Of a stretch of DNA of 64,000 bases, positions 17,226-25,252 are shown piece by piece. Under the pieces are notes generated by a model that searched no databases, was not told where the DNA came from, and was given only the letters and a program-made list of their open reading frames with translations. The translations under genes and the position numbers were made by a program. Location of the stretch: assembly GCA_040752895.1 (NCBI GenBank), contig JBFMHN010000005.1, forward strand, positions 1 to 64,000. The letters are read 5' to 3'. Source of the stretch: Pseudomonadota bacterium (lineage in GTDB: Bacteria; Pseudomonadota; Alphaproteobacteria; GCA-2746255). The first letter of the stretch is position 1; each line of letters opens with the position of its first letter.

Positions 17226-18377
17226 ATGAAATCGATCTATCAGACGGAAGAGCTTGAGCTTTTCCGGGAGCAGATCCGCCGCTTCGTCCAGGAAGAGGTC
17301 GAACCCCATGGCGAGAAATGGGAAGAGGAAGGCAAGGTCCCCCGCGACGTCCTCCGCAAGATGGGGCGTTTGGGCTTTTTCGGCATCACCTACCCGGAAA
17401 AGTACGGCGGCGCCGGCCTCAACACGCTGGCGACCGCCGTTTTCGCCGAAGAGCTTGGCCGTTCGACCTTCGGCGGCTTCACCGCCACCGTCCTCGTCCA
17501 TACGGACATGGGCTCGCCCCATCTCGCGAACGCCGGCTCGGAGGTCCAGCTTGAGAAGTACATGCCGCGAATCACGAAGGGCGAGATCATCACCGCAATC
17601 GCGGTGACGGAACCGGACGCCGGCTCGGACGTCGCCGGCATCAAGACCCGCGCTATGCGCGACGGGAATTTCTACGTGCTGAACGGCACCAAGATGTTCA
17701 TCACGAACGGCGTGCACGGAGACCTTTTCTTCACGGCGGCGCGGACGGACCCCCGCGCGAAAGGCTCGCGCGGTCTTTCGATGTTCATCGTCGAGAAGGG
17801 CACGCCCGGATTTCGGGTCGGCCGTCCGCTGAAGAAGCAGGGCTGGCTCTGTTCCGACACCGCCGAGCTCATCTTCGAGGACTGCCGCGTGCCGGCGGAG
17901 AATCTGCTGGGCGAGGAAAACAAGGGCTTCTACGCCGTCATGAAAAATTTCCAGAACGAACGCACCGTGCTCGGCGCCATGTGCATCGGCTCCTGCGACA
18001 AGGCGCTGGAGCTTACCCTCGACTACGTGACGACGCGGCGCGCCTTCGGCGGCGTGCTGTTCGACCTTCAGGCGATCCGGCAACGGTTGGCGGCGCTTGC
18101 CTCCAAGGTCGAGGCGGGGCGCCAGCTCGTCTACCACGCCGCCTGGCTCGATGCGCAAGGGAGCGATTGCGTGAAGGAAGTTTCGATGGTGAAGGCCTTC
18201 TGCGGCGAGCTCGTGAACGAGGTCATGTACGCCTGCCAGCAGTTCCATGGCGGCGCCGGCTATTTGCGCGAAACGCCGATCGAACGCATGGTTCGCGACG
18301 CCCGCATCCTTTCGATCGGCGGCGGGGCGACGGAAGTGATGCTTGAAGAAGTCGCCAAGCGACTGGTCGCGAATTAG
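17226..18377 (+). CDS. Acyl-CoA dehydrogenase of the isovaleryl/long-chain catalytic type
   Basis: 383-residue ACAD. AVTEPDAGSDVAGI (127-139), NGTKMFITNG and FHGGAGYLRETPIER are typical. The usual YEGT site reads GGGA (Gly at residue 366), so the standard catalytic Glu is absent. Instead Glu245 in NFQNERTVLGA lines up with the helix-G base used by isovaleryl-CoA and long-chain acyl-CoA dehydrogenases, which act on branched substrates. With the carboxylase operon this suggests an AtuD/LiuA-like step forming a beta-methyl enoyl-CoA. Starts 22 bp after the carboxylase alpha stop. Confidence 0.9.
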   Translation: MKSIYQTEELELFREQIRRFVQEEVEPHGEKWEEEGKVPRDVLRKMGRLGFFGITYPEKYGGAGLNTLATAVFAEELGRSTFGGFTATVLVHTDMGSPHLANAGSEVQLEKYMPRITKGEIITAIAVTEPDAGSDVAGIKTRAMRDGNFYVLNGTKMFITNGVHGDLFFTAARTDPRAKGSRGLSMFIVEKGTPGFRVGRPLKKQGWLCSDTAELIFEDCRVPAENLLGEENKGFYAVMKNFQNERTVLGAMCIGSCDKALELTLDYVTTRRAFGGVLFDLQAIRQRLAALASKVEAGRQLVYHAAWLDAQGSDCVKEVSMVKAFCGELVNEVMYACQQFHGGAGYLRETPIERMVRDARILSIGGGATEVMLEEVAKRLVAN

Positions 18378-18387
18378 GGAGCCTTAC

Positions 18388-19266
18388 GTGTCGAACGCCA
18401 CATCCGAAAAAGACGTCTGGAGCATTGGGCAGTCCGACGAGGAGCTGCGCGGCGTCCCCACCGTTTACCGGGACGGCCTCTTTGCGGGAAAAGTCGTGCT
18501 CGTCTCCGGCGCCGGTAGCGGACTTGGCCGCGGAATCGCGACCCTTTTCGCGAGACTCGGCGCCACCCTCGTCATCTGCGGGCGAGACGAGGGCCGCCTC
18601 GCCACCGCCACCCGTTTCTTCGAATCTTTGGGCGCCACGGTCCATGCCAAGACCCTGTCCATCCGCAAGCCCGATCAGGTCGAGTCGCTGATGGACGAGG
18701 TGTGGGACCGTTGCGGCCGGCTGGACGTTCTCGTCAACAACGCCGGCGGCCAATACCCCCAGGCGGCGATCGACTTCACGGACAAAGGGTGGAACGCCGT
18801 CATCGACACCAATCTGAACGGCACCTGGTACATGATGCAGCGCGCGGCGCGGCGCTGGCGCGACAAGGGCCAGCCGGGCAACATCGTCAACATCGTCGCC
18901 ATCTTCGAACGCGGCATGCCGGGCATCGCCCACACCGGCGCGGCGCGGGCCGCGGTGACCAACCTTTCGCAATCCATGGCCATCGAATGGGCGCCCTACA
19001 ACATTCGCGTCAACTGCGTCGCCCCCGGCACCGTCGCGACGCCCGGCTTCCGGCAATACCCGCCGGAGGGCCTGGCCAGCTTCGAGCAATGCAACGTCCA
19101 GCTTCACCCCGGCGACATCCACGACGTCGCCCAGGCGGTCGTTTATCTCGCCGCCGATTCCGGGAAGTTCATCACCGGAGACACCGTCCACGTGGACGGC
19201 GGCCAACGCCTGTGGGGAGAGAACTGGCCGGCCGGAAAGCCGGATTACTTCAAGGTCGGGGTCTAG
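18388..19266 (+). CDS. Short-chain dehydrogenase/reductase of the dienoyl/enoyl-CoA reductase type
   Basis: 292 residues from GTG 18388, chosen because AGGGAG lies just upstream and an earlier ATG (18343) falls inside the preceding gene. Rossmann motif VSGAGSGLGRGIA and NNAGG are clear. The classical YxxxK catalytic pair is missing: the region reads AHTGAARAAVTNLSQSMA, the pattern of peroxisomal trans-2-enoyl-CoA reductase (PECR) and 2,4-dienoyl-CoA reductase (DECR), which act on CoA thioesters. So it is probably an NADPH-dependent enoyl- or dienoyl-CoA reductase rather than a BadH-type alcohol dehydrogenase. In the operon, 5 bp before the thioesterase. Confidence 0.87.
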   Translation: MSNATSEKDVWSIGQSDEELRGVPTVYRDGLFAGKVVLVSGAGSGLGRGIATLFARLGATLVICGRDEGRLATATRFFESLGATVHAKTLSIRKPDQVESLMDEVWDRCGRLDVLVNNAGGQYPQAAIDFTDKGWNAVIDTNLNGTWYMMQRAARRWRDKGQPGNIVNIVAIFERGMPGIAHTGAARAAVTNLSQSMAIEWAPYNIRVNCVAPGTVATPGFRQYPPEGLASFEQCNVQLHPGDIHDVAQAVVYLAADSGKFITGDTVHVDGGQRLWGENWPAGKPDYFKVGV

Positions 19267-19270
19267 GGCG

Positions 19271-19678
19271 TTGAACAAGATCCAGGAGGCGAACGGCCCC
19301 TTCCAGAAGCTTGTCGGCTATGAGTATATCGGCGAAAACGAAAACGGCCTCGTGCTTCGGCTCGACGTCGAGGAAAAGCATATGGGGTCTCGCGGCAGGC
19401 TGCACGGGGGGCTTGTCGCGACGCTTCTCGACGCGGTCGGCGGCAGTACCTTCTACAGGAAGGTCGGCGACGTGGAACGCGTCGTCACGGTCAACCTCTC
19501 CATCAACTATCTGGGATCGGTGCGCGAAGGATGCCTCATCGCCGAAAGCGAAATCCGCTATAGCGGAAAATCCATCGGTTACGCTTCGATGACCTTACGC
19601 GAAGGATCGCGCGAGGGACCGGTGCTGGCCACCGCCCAGGGCGTCTTTCGACTCTACCGCAGGACCGATGCCGCTTAA
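19271..19678 (+). CDS. Hotdog-fold acyl-CoA thioesterase (PaaI family)
   Basis: 135 residues, one hotdog domain. HMGSRGRLHGGLVATLLDAVGG carries the family's HGG and the acidic residue in the following helix that activates water, and VTVNLSINYLGSVREGCLIAES is the central strand pair. It starts at TTG 19271, with GGCG-type spacing to the upstream stop and no better in-frame ATG. The 3' end overlaps the CoA-transferase start by 11 bp. Probable role: releasing CoA from dead-end or end-product thioesters of the operon's pathway. Confidence 0.85.
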   Translation: MNKIQEANGPFQKLVGYEYIGENENGLVLRLDVEEKHMGSRGRLHGGLVATLLDAVGGSTFYRKVGDVERVVTVNLSINYLGSVREGCLIAESEIRYSGKSIGYASMTLREGSREGPVLATAQGVFRLYRRTDAA

Positions 19679-20798
19679 CGCCCTTTCCGGAAGGCGGGTC
19701 CTCGACCTTTCGCAATACCTCCCCGGGCCTTACGCCACGCGCATGCTCGCCGATTTGGGCGCCCGCGTGCTCAAGATCGAGCCGTTGGCGGGCGACCCCA
19801 TGCGGACGCTGCCGCCCCTCGACGCGGACGGCGTCTCGCTTCCCTACAAGGCCATCAACCGCAACAAGGCAACGCTTCGTCTGGACCTGAAGACGGCGGC
19901 GGGCCGGGAGGCGTTCGAACGCCTGCTGCGGTCGGCCGACGTGCTGCTCGAATCCTTCCGGCCCGGCGTCCTGGCCCGGCTTGGCTTCCCGAAGGACCGC
20001 GTCCGGGAAATCGCCCCCCGCCTCGTCCATTGCGCGCTGACCGGCTATGGGCAGGATGGGCCAATGACGGCCACGCCGGGCCACGACGCGACCTACATGG
20101 CGCTGATGGGAGGGCTTGCCGCCTCCGGCACCGAAGCCGGCCCCGTCCTCGCCTTCCCGCCGGTCGCCGACCACGCCGCAGCCCTGCACGCCGCCCTTTG
20201 CATCCTGGCCGCGCTGTTGGCCCGCGAGAACACGGGCCGCGGCGCCTTCCTCGATGTCAGCATCGCCGAGGCGGTCCTGCCCTGGCAGCAATTCGCCCTA
20301 AGCGCCGCCGACCTGGAAGGCACCGATATCGCCAGACGGTGCCATACCTTGAACGGCGGCGCTGCCTGCTACCAGGTCTACGCGACGAAAGACGGCCGGT
20401 TCGCCGTCCTGGGCGCCATCGAGGAAAAATTCTGGCGGAATTTCTGCGCGGCGGCCGGCCGGCCGGACTGGGTATCCAGGCAGTCCGAGCCTTTGCCCCA
20501 GGAGGCCCTGATCGCCGAGCTGCGGGCCTGCTTCGCTTCGGCCACCTTAGCCGAATGGGAGGCGAGACTGGCCGACGCGGAGTGCTGCTTTCAGGCGGTG
20601 ACGCCGGCCGGCGCGCTTGCCGCACACCCCCAGATCCGCGCCCGCGGCTTCCTGCAAAAGGCGACGCAGGACGGCCGGACCTTCACCGAGGTCCTGTTCC
20701 CCGCCCGCGCCGACGGGCAGGCGCCAAAAGCGCGCAAGGCGTGGCGGGAGATCGGCCTCGAAGACGCCTTCCGCGCCTGGGAGACGGAAGCGCCATAA
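19668..20798 (+). CDS. CaiB/BaiF (class III) CoA-transferase
   Basis: 376 residues. The family signature is complete: LDLSQYLPGPYATRMLADLGARVLKIE, NRNKATLRLDLK, the FRPGVLARLGF segment, LTGYGQDGP, and GHDATYMALMGG with the catalytic Asp. Members are formyl-CoA/carnitine/benzylsuccinate/bile-acid CoA-transferases and alpha-methylacyl-CoA racemases. The racemase subtype is possible, since the protein is at the racemase length. No CoA ligase is in the window, so this enzyme may activate the free acid substrate by CoA transfer from a downstream thioester. Confidence 0.9.
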   Translation: MPLNALSGRRVLDLSQYLPGPYATRMLADLGARVLKIEPLAGDPMRTLPPLDADGVSLPYKAINRNKATLRLDLKTAAGREAFERLLRSADVLLESFRPGVLARLGFPKDRVREIAPRLVHCALTGYGQDGPMTATPGHDATYMALMGGLAASGTEAGPVLAFPPVADHAAALHAALCILAALLARENTGRGAFLDVSIAEAVLPWQQFALSAADLEGTDIARRCHTLNGGAACYQVYATKDGRFAVLGAIEEKFWRNFCAAAGRPDWVSRQSEPLPQEALIAELRACFASATLAEWEARLADAECCFQAVTPAGALAAHPQIRARGFLQKATQDGRTFTEVLFPARADGQAPKARKAWREIGLEDAFRAWETEAP

Positions 20799-20814
20799 AA
20801 TTAAGGAAAGCGGC

Positions 20815-21990
20815 ATGACGGAAAAACCCGGAGTCGAACCCTTCACGATTCACGTCGAGGACGCCGTCCTTAGGGACCTGAAGGCGCGGCTTGAGCGGAC
20901 GCGCTGGCCCGGCGCGCCGGAAGGCGCGGGGTGGGAATCCGGCACGCCGCTTGCCTATCTCAAGGAACTTCTCGACTACTGGGCCCACGCCTACGACTGG
21001 CGGCAAGCGGAGGCCCGGCTCAACCGCTTCGATCACTTCCACGCCCGCGTGGGCGGCGAGCGCATCCATTTCGTGTACGAAAAGGGCAGCGGGACGCAGG
21101 CGCTGCCGCTTGTCCTCACCCACGGCTGGCCGGGCTCCTTCTTCGAATTCATGGGCGTCCTCGAGCCGCTTGCCCACCCGGAGCGTTTCGGCGGCGAGGT
21201 GGAGGATGCCTTCGACGTCGTCATACCCTCGCTGCCCGGTTACGGTTTTTCCTCGATCCCGAAGCGCGCGCTGGGCCCGCGCCCGACGGCGGCGCTCTGG
21301 AAAGAGCTGATGACGGAACGGCTCGGCTATCCGAAATTCGGCGCCCAGGGCGGCGACTGGGGTGCCTTCGTCACCTCGTGGCTGGCCGCCGACCATGGCG
21401 CGCACCTCCTCGGCATTCACTTGAACCGCCTTGGCATCGACACCGGACCGGAGGTCGCATCACCCCCCCTCACCAAGGAAGAAAAGGCCTGGATCGCGGC
21501 CGTCCGCGCCTCGCGGACGGAGGTCGCCGCCTATAGCCTGCAACACACCACCCGGCCGCAAAGCCTGGGCTACGGCCTGACCGATTCGCCGGCCGGCCTC
21601 GCCGGCTGGATCGTCGAAAAGTTCCATGCCTGGAGCGACATCGGCCCCGGTCTCGAATCCGTTTACACGAAGGACCAGCTGCTCACCAACCTGATGATCT
21701 ACTGGGTGACGGGCACGATCAATTCCGCCAACTGGTTCTACCGCGCGGTTCACTTGGGCAAGGAACGCCGGCTGCCGAAGGGAAAGCGAATCACGGTGCC
21801 GACCGGCTTTGCCCATTTCCCGGTTGACCTGCATGCCCAGCCGCCGCGGGCCTGGTGGGAGCGCGCCTATAACCTCGTGCACTGGACGGAAATGAAAAAA
21901 GGCGGCCATTTCGCCGCTCTCGAACAGCCCGAAGCGTTGGTTCGGGACATCCGGGCCTTCTTCCGCCCGCTCCGCGAAAGGAGCGGCTGA
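20815..21990 (+). CDS. Epoxide hydrolase (microsomal/juvenile-hormone type, EHN domain)
   Basis: 391 residues. The N-terminal EHN domain (about 1-110, PFTIHVEDAVLRDLKARLERTRWP) precedes an alpha/beta hydrolase core. HGWPGSFFEF gives the oxyanion hole, GGDWGAFVTSW (about residues 178-188) the nucleophilic Asp, and KKGGHFAALEQPE the catalytic His. It adds water to an epoxide without cofactor. ATG 20815 follows AAGGAAAG. Last gene of the operon that starts at tetR. An epoxide hydrolase in a pathway of CoA thioesters is unusual and may point to an epoxidised terpenoid or an epoxy-type intermediate; alternatively it detoxifies. Confidence 0.9.
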   Translation: MTEKPGVEPFTIHVEDAVLRDLKARLERTRWPGAPEGAGWESGTPLAYLKELLDYWAHAYDWRQAEARLNRFDHFHARVGGERIHFVYEKGSGTQALPLVLTHGWPGSFFEFMGVLEPLAHPERFGGEVEDAFDVVIPSLPGYGFSSIPKRALGPRPTAALWKELMTERLGYPKFGAQGGDWGAFVTSWLAADHGAHLLGIHLNRLGIDTGPEVASPPLTKEEKAWIAAVRASRTEVAAYSLQHTTRPQSLGYGLTDSPAGLAGWIVEKFHAWSDIGPGLESVYTKDQLLTNLMIYWVTGTINSANWFYRAVHLGKERRLPKGKRITVPTGFAHFPVDLHAQPPRAWWERAYNLVHWTEMKKGGHFAALEQPEALVRDIRAFFRPLRERSG

Positions 21991-22070
21991 AACCCTTTGT
22001 TAACCGCATTTTAAAGACCTTCCGCGCAAGGATAGGGGCGAAAACACCCAAGGAGTTCGCCCTTTTTCGG

Positions 22071-23270
22071 ATGGTTATCCTTCGACATGCCCTCATCGCG
22101 CTGACCTACACGGCGATCGCCATCGCCCTTGCCGTTACGCTTCCCTATGGTTTCCCCGACATCGCGCCGGGCGATGCGCTGATCATCGGCGGGCTTTTCC
22201 TGGTGACGGCCGCGCTCCTCCACGAAGTGCTCGCCCGTTTCGAACGCGACGCGGTGACGACGGCCCAGCTTGTCGCCATGGAGGCGTTTCGCGACGAGAT
22301 GGCCGAGGAAGTCCACCGCGCGCGGCAGGAAGTCCGTCATGTCCACGCTCTCGTAGAAGAAACGCAAGGCAAGTCGCCGCAGAAGATCGGCGACATCGTC
22401 GCCGAAGTCCGTGTCCTGCAAAAGCTTGTCGAACAGTTTTCGGGAAAACACGCCACCGCCCTCGACCGGGAAGCGGCGAAACCGGCCGAGAAGCCCTTCC
22501 CCCGCCCCGGCGAGACGGCCACCCCGATCCGCATGTCGCCGGACGCCGTCCTCGCCCTGGTGGAGGACGCCCTGCGCCGGGATCGGATCGACCTTTTCCT
22601 CCAGCCCGTCGTTTCGCTGCCGCAGCGCCAGCCGAAATTCTATGAGGCGTTTTCGCGCATCCGCGCGGACGACGGCTCCTTTCTGACACCGGACCTTTAC
22701 CTGAAGATCGCCGAGCAGGAAAGGCTGATCACGCCGATCGATAACCTGCTGCTGTTCCGCTGCGTCCAGATCGTGCGCAGCCAGCGCAACAAGGCGCGCT
22801 TTGGTTTCTTCGTCAACATCTCGAAACACACCCTTGCCGACCGCGCTTTCTTCCGGGAATTTATCGATTTCATGGAGGCAAACGCCGAACTCGCGCCCCA
22901 TCTCATCTTCGAATTCGCGCAAGCCGACCTTCCTCTCCAGCGGCCCGAGATCGCAAGCGAGCTTCAGCGTCTTGCCAAGCTTGGCTTCCGCTTCGGGATC
23001 GACCAGGTGACGAAGCTCGACTTCGATCTGGACATGCTGCACGCGCGGCGCTTCAAGTTCGTCAAAATCGACATCGAGACGCTGCTTGCGGAAAAGCGCG
23101 AGAAGGGCCACCCGAATGCGATCAAGGCCATCCGGGATTCCTTCTTCCGGAATGGCATCGACCTCATCGTCGAGAAAATCGAAGACGAGGCAACCCTGAT
23201 CGACCTTCTGGAAGACTCGATCGATTACGGCCAGGGCTACCTGTTCGGAGAACCGAAGCTCCGCCGCTAG
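22071..23270 (+). CDS. TipF-like membrane EAL-domain protein, probably not a phosphodiesterase
   Basis: 399 residues. Two transmembrane helices (about 7-25 and 34-53), a charged coiled-coil (about 55-125), a Pro-rich linker, and an EAL domain (about 155-399). The layout matches Caulobacter TipF, a c-di-GMP-binding flagellar assembly factor. The EAL motif reads EAF (191-194), Asn249 and Glu281 are kept, but the DD metal pair is D311-Q312; K332, D334 and Q388 remain. The loss of the second Asp suggests binding without hydrolysis. It lies alone between the epoxide hydrolase and a HAD gene. TipF identity is a guess from architecture. Confidence 0.75.
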   Translation: MVILRHALIALTYTAIAIALAVTLPYGFPDIAPGDALIIGGLFLVTAALLHEVLARFERDAVTTAQLVAMEAFRDEMAEEVHRARQEVRHVHALVEETQGKSPQKIGDIVAEVRVLQKLVEQFSGKHATALDREAAKPAEKPFPRPGETATPIRMSPDAVLALVEDALRRDRIDLFLQPVVSLPQRQPKFYEAFSRIRADDGSFLTPDLYLKIAEQERLITPIDNLLLFRCVQIVRSQRNKARFGFFVNISKHTLADRAFFREFIDFMEANAELAPHLIFEFAQADLPLQRPEIASELQRLAKLGFRFGIDQVTKLDFDLDMLHARRFKFVKIDIETLLAEKREKGHPNAIKAIRDSFFRNGIDLIVEKIEDEATLIDLLEDSIDYGQGYLFGEPKLRR

Positions 23271-23333
23271 CATCCTTGTCTTTTCTTTCCACGGCAGCCG
23301 TGGCAGAAGGGGTGGGTCCATCAGGTGCCCCCC

Positions 23334-24212
23334 ATGACCCTTCGCTTTGCTTCCGGTATCCGCGGTCTTTCCGAATCCTACGCCGGCGTCATCCTCGACC
23401 TGTGGGGTGTCGTCCACGACGGCTTCAAGCCTTACCCCGGCGCCGTCCACGCGCTTACCCAGCTGAAGGCGGCCGGCAAGCTAACTCTTTTGCTTTCGAA
23501 CGCGCCACGGCGCAAGGCAGTGCTGGCCGAGAAGCTGGAGAAGATGGGTATCCCGCCGACGCTCTACGGTGCCGTCCATTCCTCCGGCGAGGAAGCCTGG
23601 CAGGCGCTGCGGACGCGGACGGACCCCTGGCACGCGAAACTCGGCCGGGCCTGTCTCCATCTCGGGCCGGCGCGCGACCGTAACATGCTGGAGGGGCTCG
23701 ACCTGCGAGAGGTGAAAACGCCGGAGACGGCCGATTTCATCCTGAACACCGGCACCGACCGCGACGCGGAGACGCTCGCCGATTACGAGAACCTCCTCGC
23801 GCGCGGCGCAAAGGCGGGGGTGCCGATGGTCTGCGCGAACCCCGACCGCGAGGTGCTGCGCGGGAAAAAACGCATCCTCTGCGCCGGTGCGCTCGCCGCC
23901 CGCTACGAAGCTCTGGGCGGAGACGTGCGCTACCATGGCAAGCCGGACCCGGCGGTGTTCGCCCACGCCATGCGGATGCTGGACCTTGCCGATCGCCGCG
24001 CCGTCCTCGTCATCGGCGATTCGCTTGCCACCGATATCCAGGGTGCGACGCGCGCCGGGCTCGATTCCGTGCTGGTGACGGGCGGCCTGCACGCCGACGA
24101 GCTTGGCCTCGCCGGCCTGCGCGAGACGCTTCCCGACCCGGGCCGCGTTGCCGCCCTTCTCGAACGCGAAGGCTTCCACCCGATCGCCGTCATCCCCAGC
24201 CTGGTTTGGTAA
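23334..24212 (+). CDS. HAD-superfamily class IIA hydrolase-like protein (TIGR01459-type)
   Basis: 292 residues. The first HAD motif reads ILDLWGVVHDG: the nucleophile Asp22 is present, but the second Asp of DxD is Trp24, as in the alphaproteobacterial TIGR01459 subfamily. LLSNAPRR is motif II, KPDPAVFAHA motif III, and VIGDSLATDIQGATRAGLDSVLV motif IV. The C2 cap is of the NagD type. Function unknown; the altered motif I speaks against a simple phosphatase. ATG at 23334 chosen; a GTG nine bases upstream is equally in frame. Confidence 0.85.
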   Translation: MTLRFASGIRGLSESYAGVILDLWGVVHDGFKPYPGAVHALTQLKAAGKLTLLLSNAPRRKAVLAEKLEKMGIPPTLYGAVHSSGEEAWQALRTRTDPWHAKLGRACLHLGPARDRNMLEGLDLREVKTPETADFILNTGTDRDAETLADYENLLARGAKAGVPMVCANPDREVLRGKKRILCAGALAARYEALGGDVRYHGKPDPAVFAHAMRMLDLADRRAVLVIGDSLATDIQGATRAGLDSVLVTGGLHADELGLAGLRETLPDPGRVAALLEREGFHPIAVIPSLVW

Positions 24213-24240
24213 AAGACCCGGGCGGGATTCCTTGCGCCCT

Positions 24241-24660
24241 CTACTTGACGAAGAGAAGCGGCACGTAGGGCACGCCGATTTCGGCCAGCATGGCGATCTC
24301 CGCCCCGATCGAGACCAGGAAGGCCGCGGTGCGAATCCACGGGATGCCGAAGATATGAACGATAGCCTGGACGAGTCGCGCCACGACGAAGATCATCGCC
24401 CCCATCTGGGTCGTCTCGCTCGAGACGCCGAACATCGTTCCGGCGACAATGATGGCGAAGGGAACGAGATTCTCCATCAGGTTGAGATGGGCGCGCTCGG
24501 CGCGGCCCACCCAAGCCGGAAGGGGCGCGTCGTCCGCCGTCGGGTGCCCGGCGACGCGCCGGATTCCCCATGTCTGAATTTTACCGACGACGGGTATCAT
24601 CGCCATGACAATGGCGAGGACCGCAAGCTGCAACAGACAGATAAATTCGACGGGAGCCAT
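24241..24660 (-). CDS. MAPEG-family membrane protein
   Basis: 139 residues with four hydrophobic helices. The loop between helices 1 and 2 has RAERAHLNLMENLVPFAI, the MAPEG hallmark (glutathione/eicosanoid metabolism in eukaryotes; unclear in bacteria). ATG at 24660 has GGAGGG seven bases upstream; a longer frame to 24756 has no such site. Separate from mutT (151-bp gap). May use glutathione, whose synthesis gene gshA is in this window, but no operon link. Confidence 0.85.
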   Translation of the reverse strand: MAPVEFICLLQLAVLAIVMAMIPVVGKIQTWGIRRVAGHPTADDAPLPAWVGRAERAHLNLMENLVPFAIIVAGTMFGVSSETTQMGAMIFVVARLVQAIVHIFGIPWIRTAAFLVSIGAEIAMLAEIGVPYVPLLFVK

Positions 24661-24811
24661 CGTGTATCCCTCCAATGGTTTTAAAAAAAACCGGCAAACC
24701 TCTCCAGGTGCGATTCGCCCCCGATGAAGATGGCAGCAAGCTGCCGGGCCGGGCAACCCCCTTGCGGCGCGTGCCTTTCGGCCCTTTCAACCAGGGCCTT
24801 GGATTCCACCT

Positions 24812-25252
24812 TCATAACAGGGCCTTGAGCCTTGCGATGAGCGGCCCATCCGCCGGCGGCATCGGGTAATCTTGCAGCCTATCGGGGCGGACCCAACGGA
24901 TGGCCTGGCCTTCCCTCGGGCTCGGCTCGCCTTGCCATTCGCGGCAAAGATAGAGCGGCATGAGAAGCCGGAAATCGCCGTAGGCGTGGGAGGCGAAGGT
25001 AAGCGGCGCCAGGGCGGGCATGGCGACTTGGATCCCGAGTTCCTCGGCAAGTTCGCGCGCAAGCGCTGCCTCGGGCGATTCGCCCGCCTTCACCTTGCCG
25101 CCTGGAAATTCCCACAAACCCGCGAAAGGCCGCCCCGCGGGGCGGCGGGCGAGAAGGACGCGGCCTTCCCTGTCCACCAGCGCCGCTGCCACCACCAGCA
25201 CGAGCGGGTGCGCGTCAGCTTCGGTAGTCGGCGTTGATGTCGATATAGCCAT
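24812..25252 (-). CDS. mutT: 8-oxo-dGTP diphosphatase, Nudix family
   Basis: 146 residues. The Nudix box GGKVKAGESPEAALARELAEELGI is complete and follows GLWEFPGGK, as in MutT. It hydrolyses oxidised dGTP to the monophosphate and so prevents A-to-C transversions. The start lies 38 bp inside the end of argJ, in a different frame; the argJ–mutT order is common in alphaproteobacteria. Confidence 0.93.
   Translation of the reverse strand: MAISTSTPTTEADAHPLVLVVAAALVDREGRVLLARRPAGRPFAGLWEFPGGKVKAGESPEAALARELAEELGIQVAMPALAPLTFASHAYGDFRLLMPLYLCREWQGEPSPREGQAIRWVRPDRLQDYPMPPADGPLIARLKALL

Noticed and set aside
24670-24750. T8 run and GGCAGC/GCTGCC hairpin as a terminator after mutT
   Set aside because: The hairpin and the T run (minus strand) are about 40 bases apart, so they do not form an intrinsic terminator.
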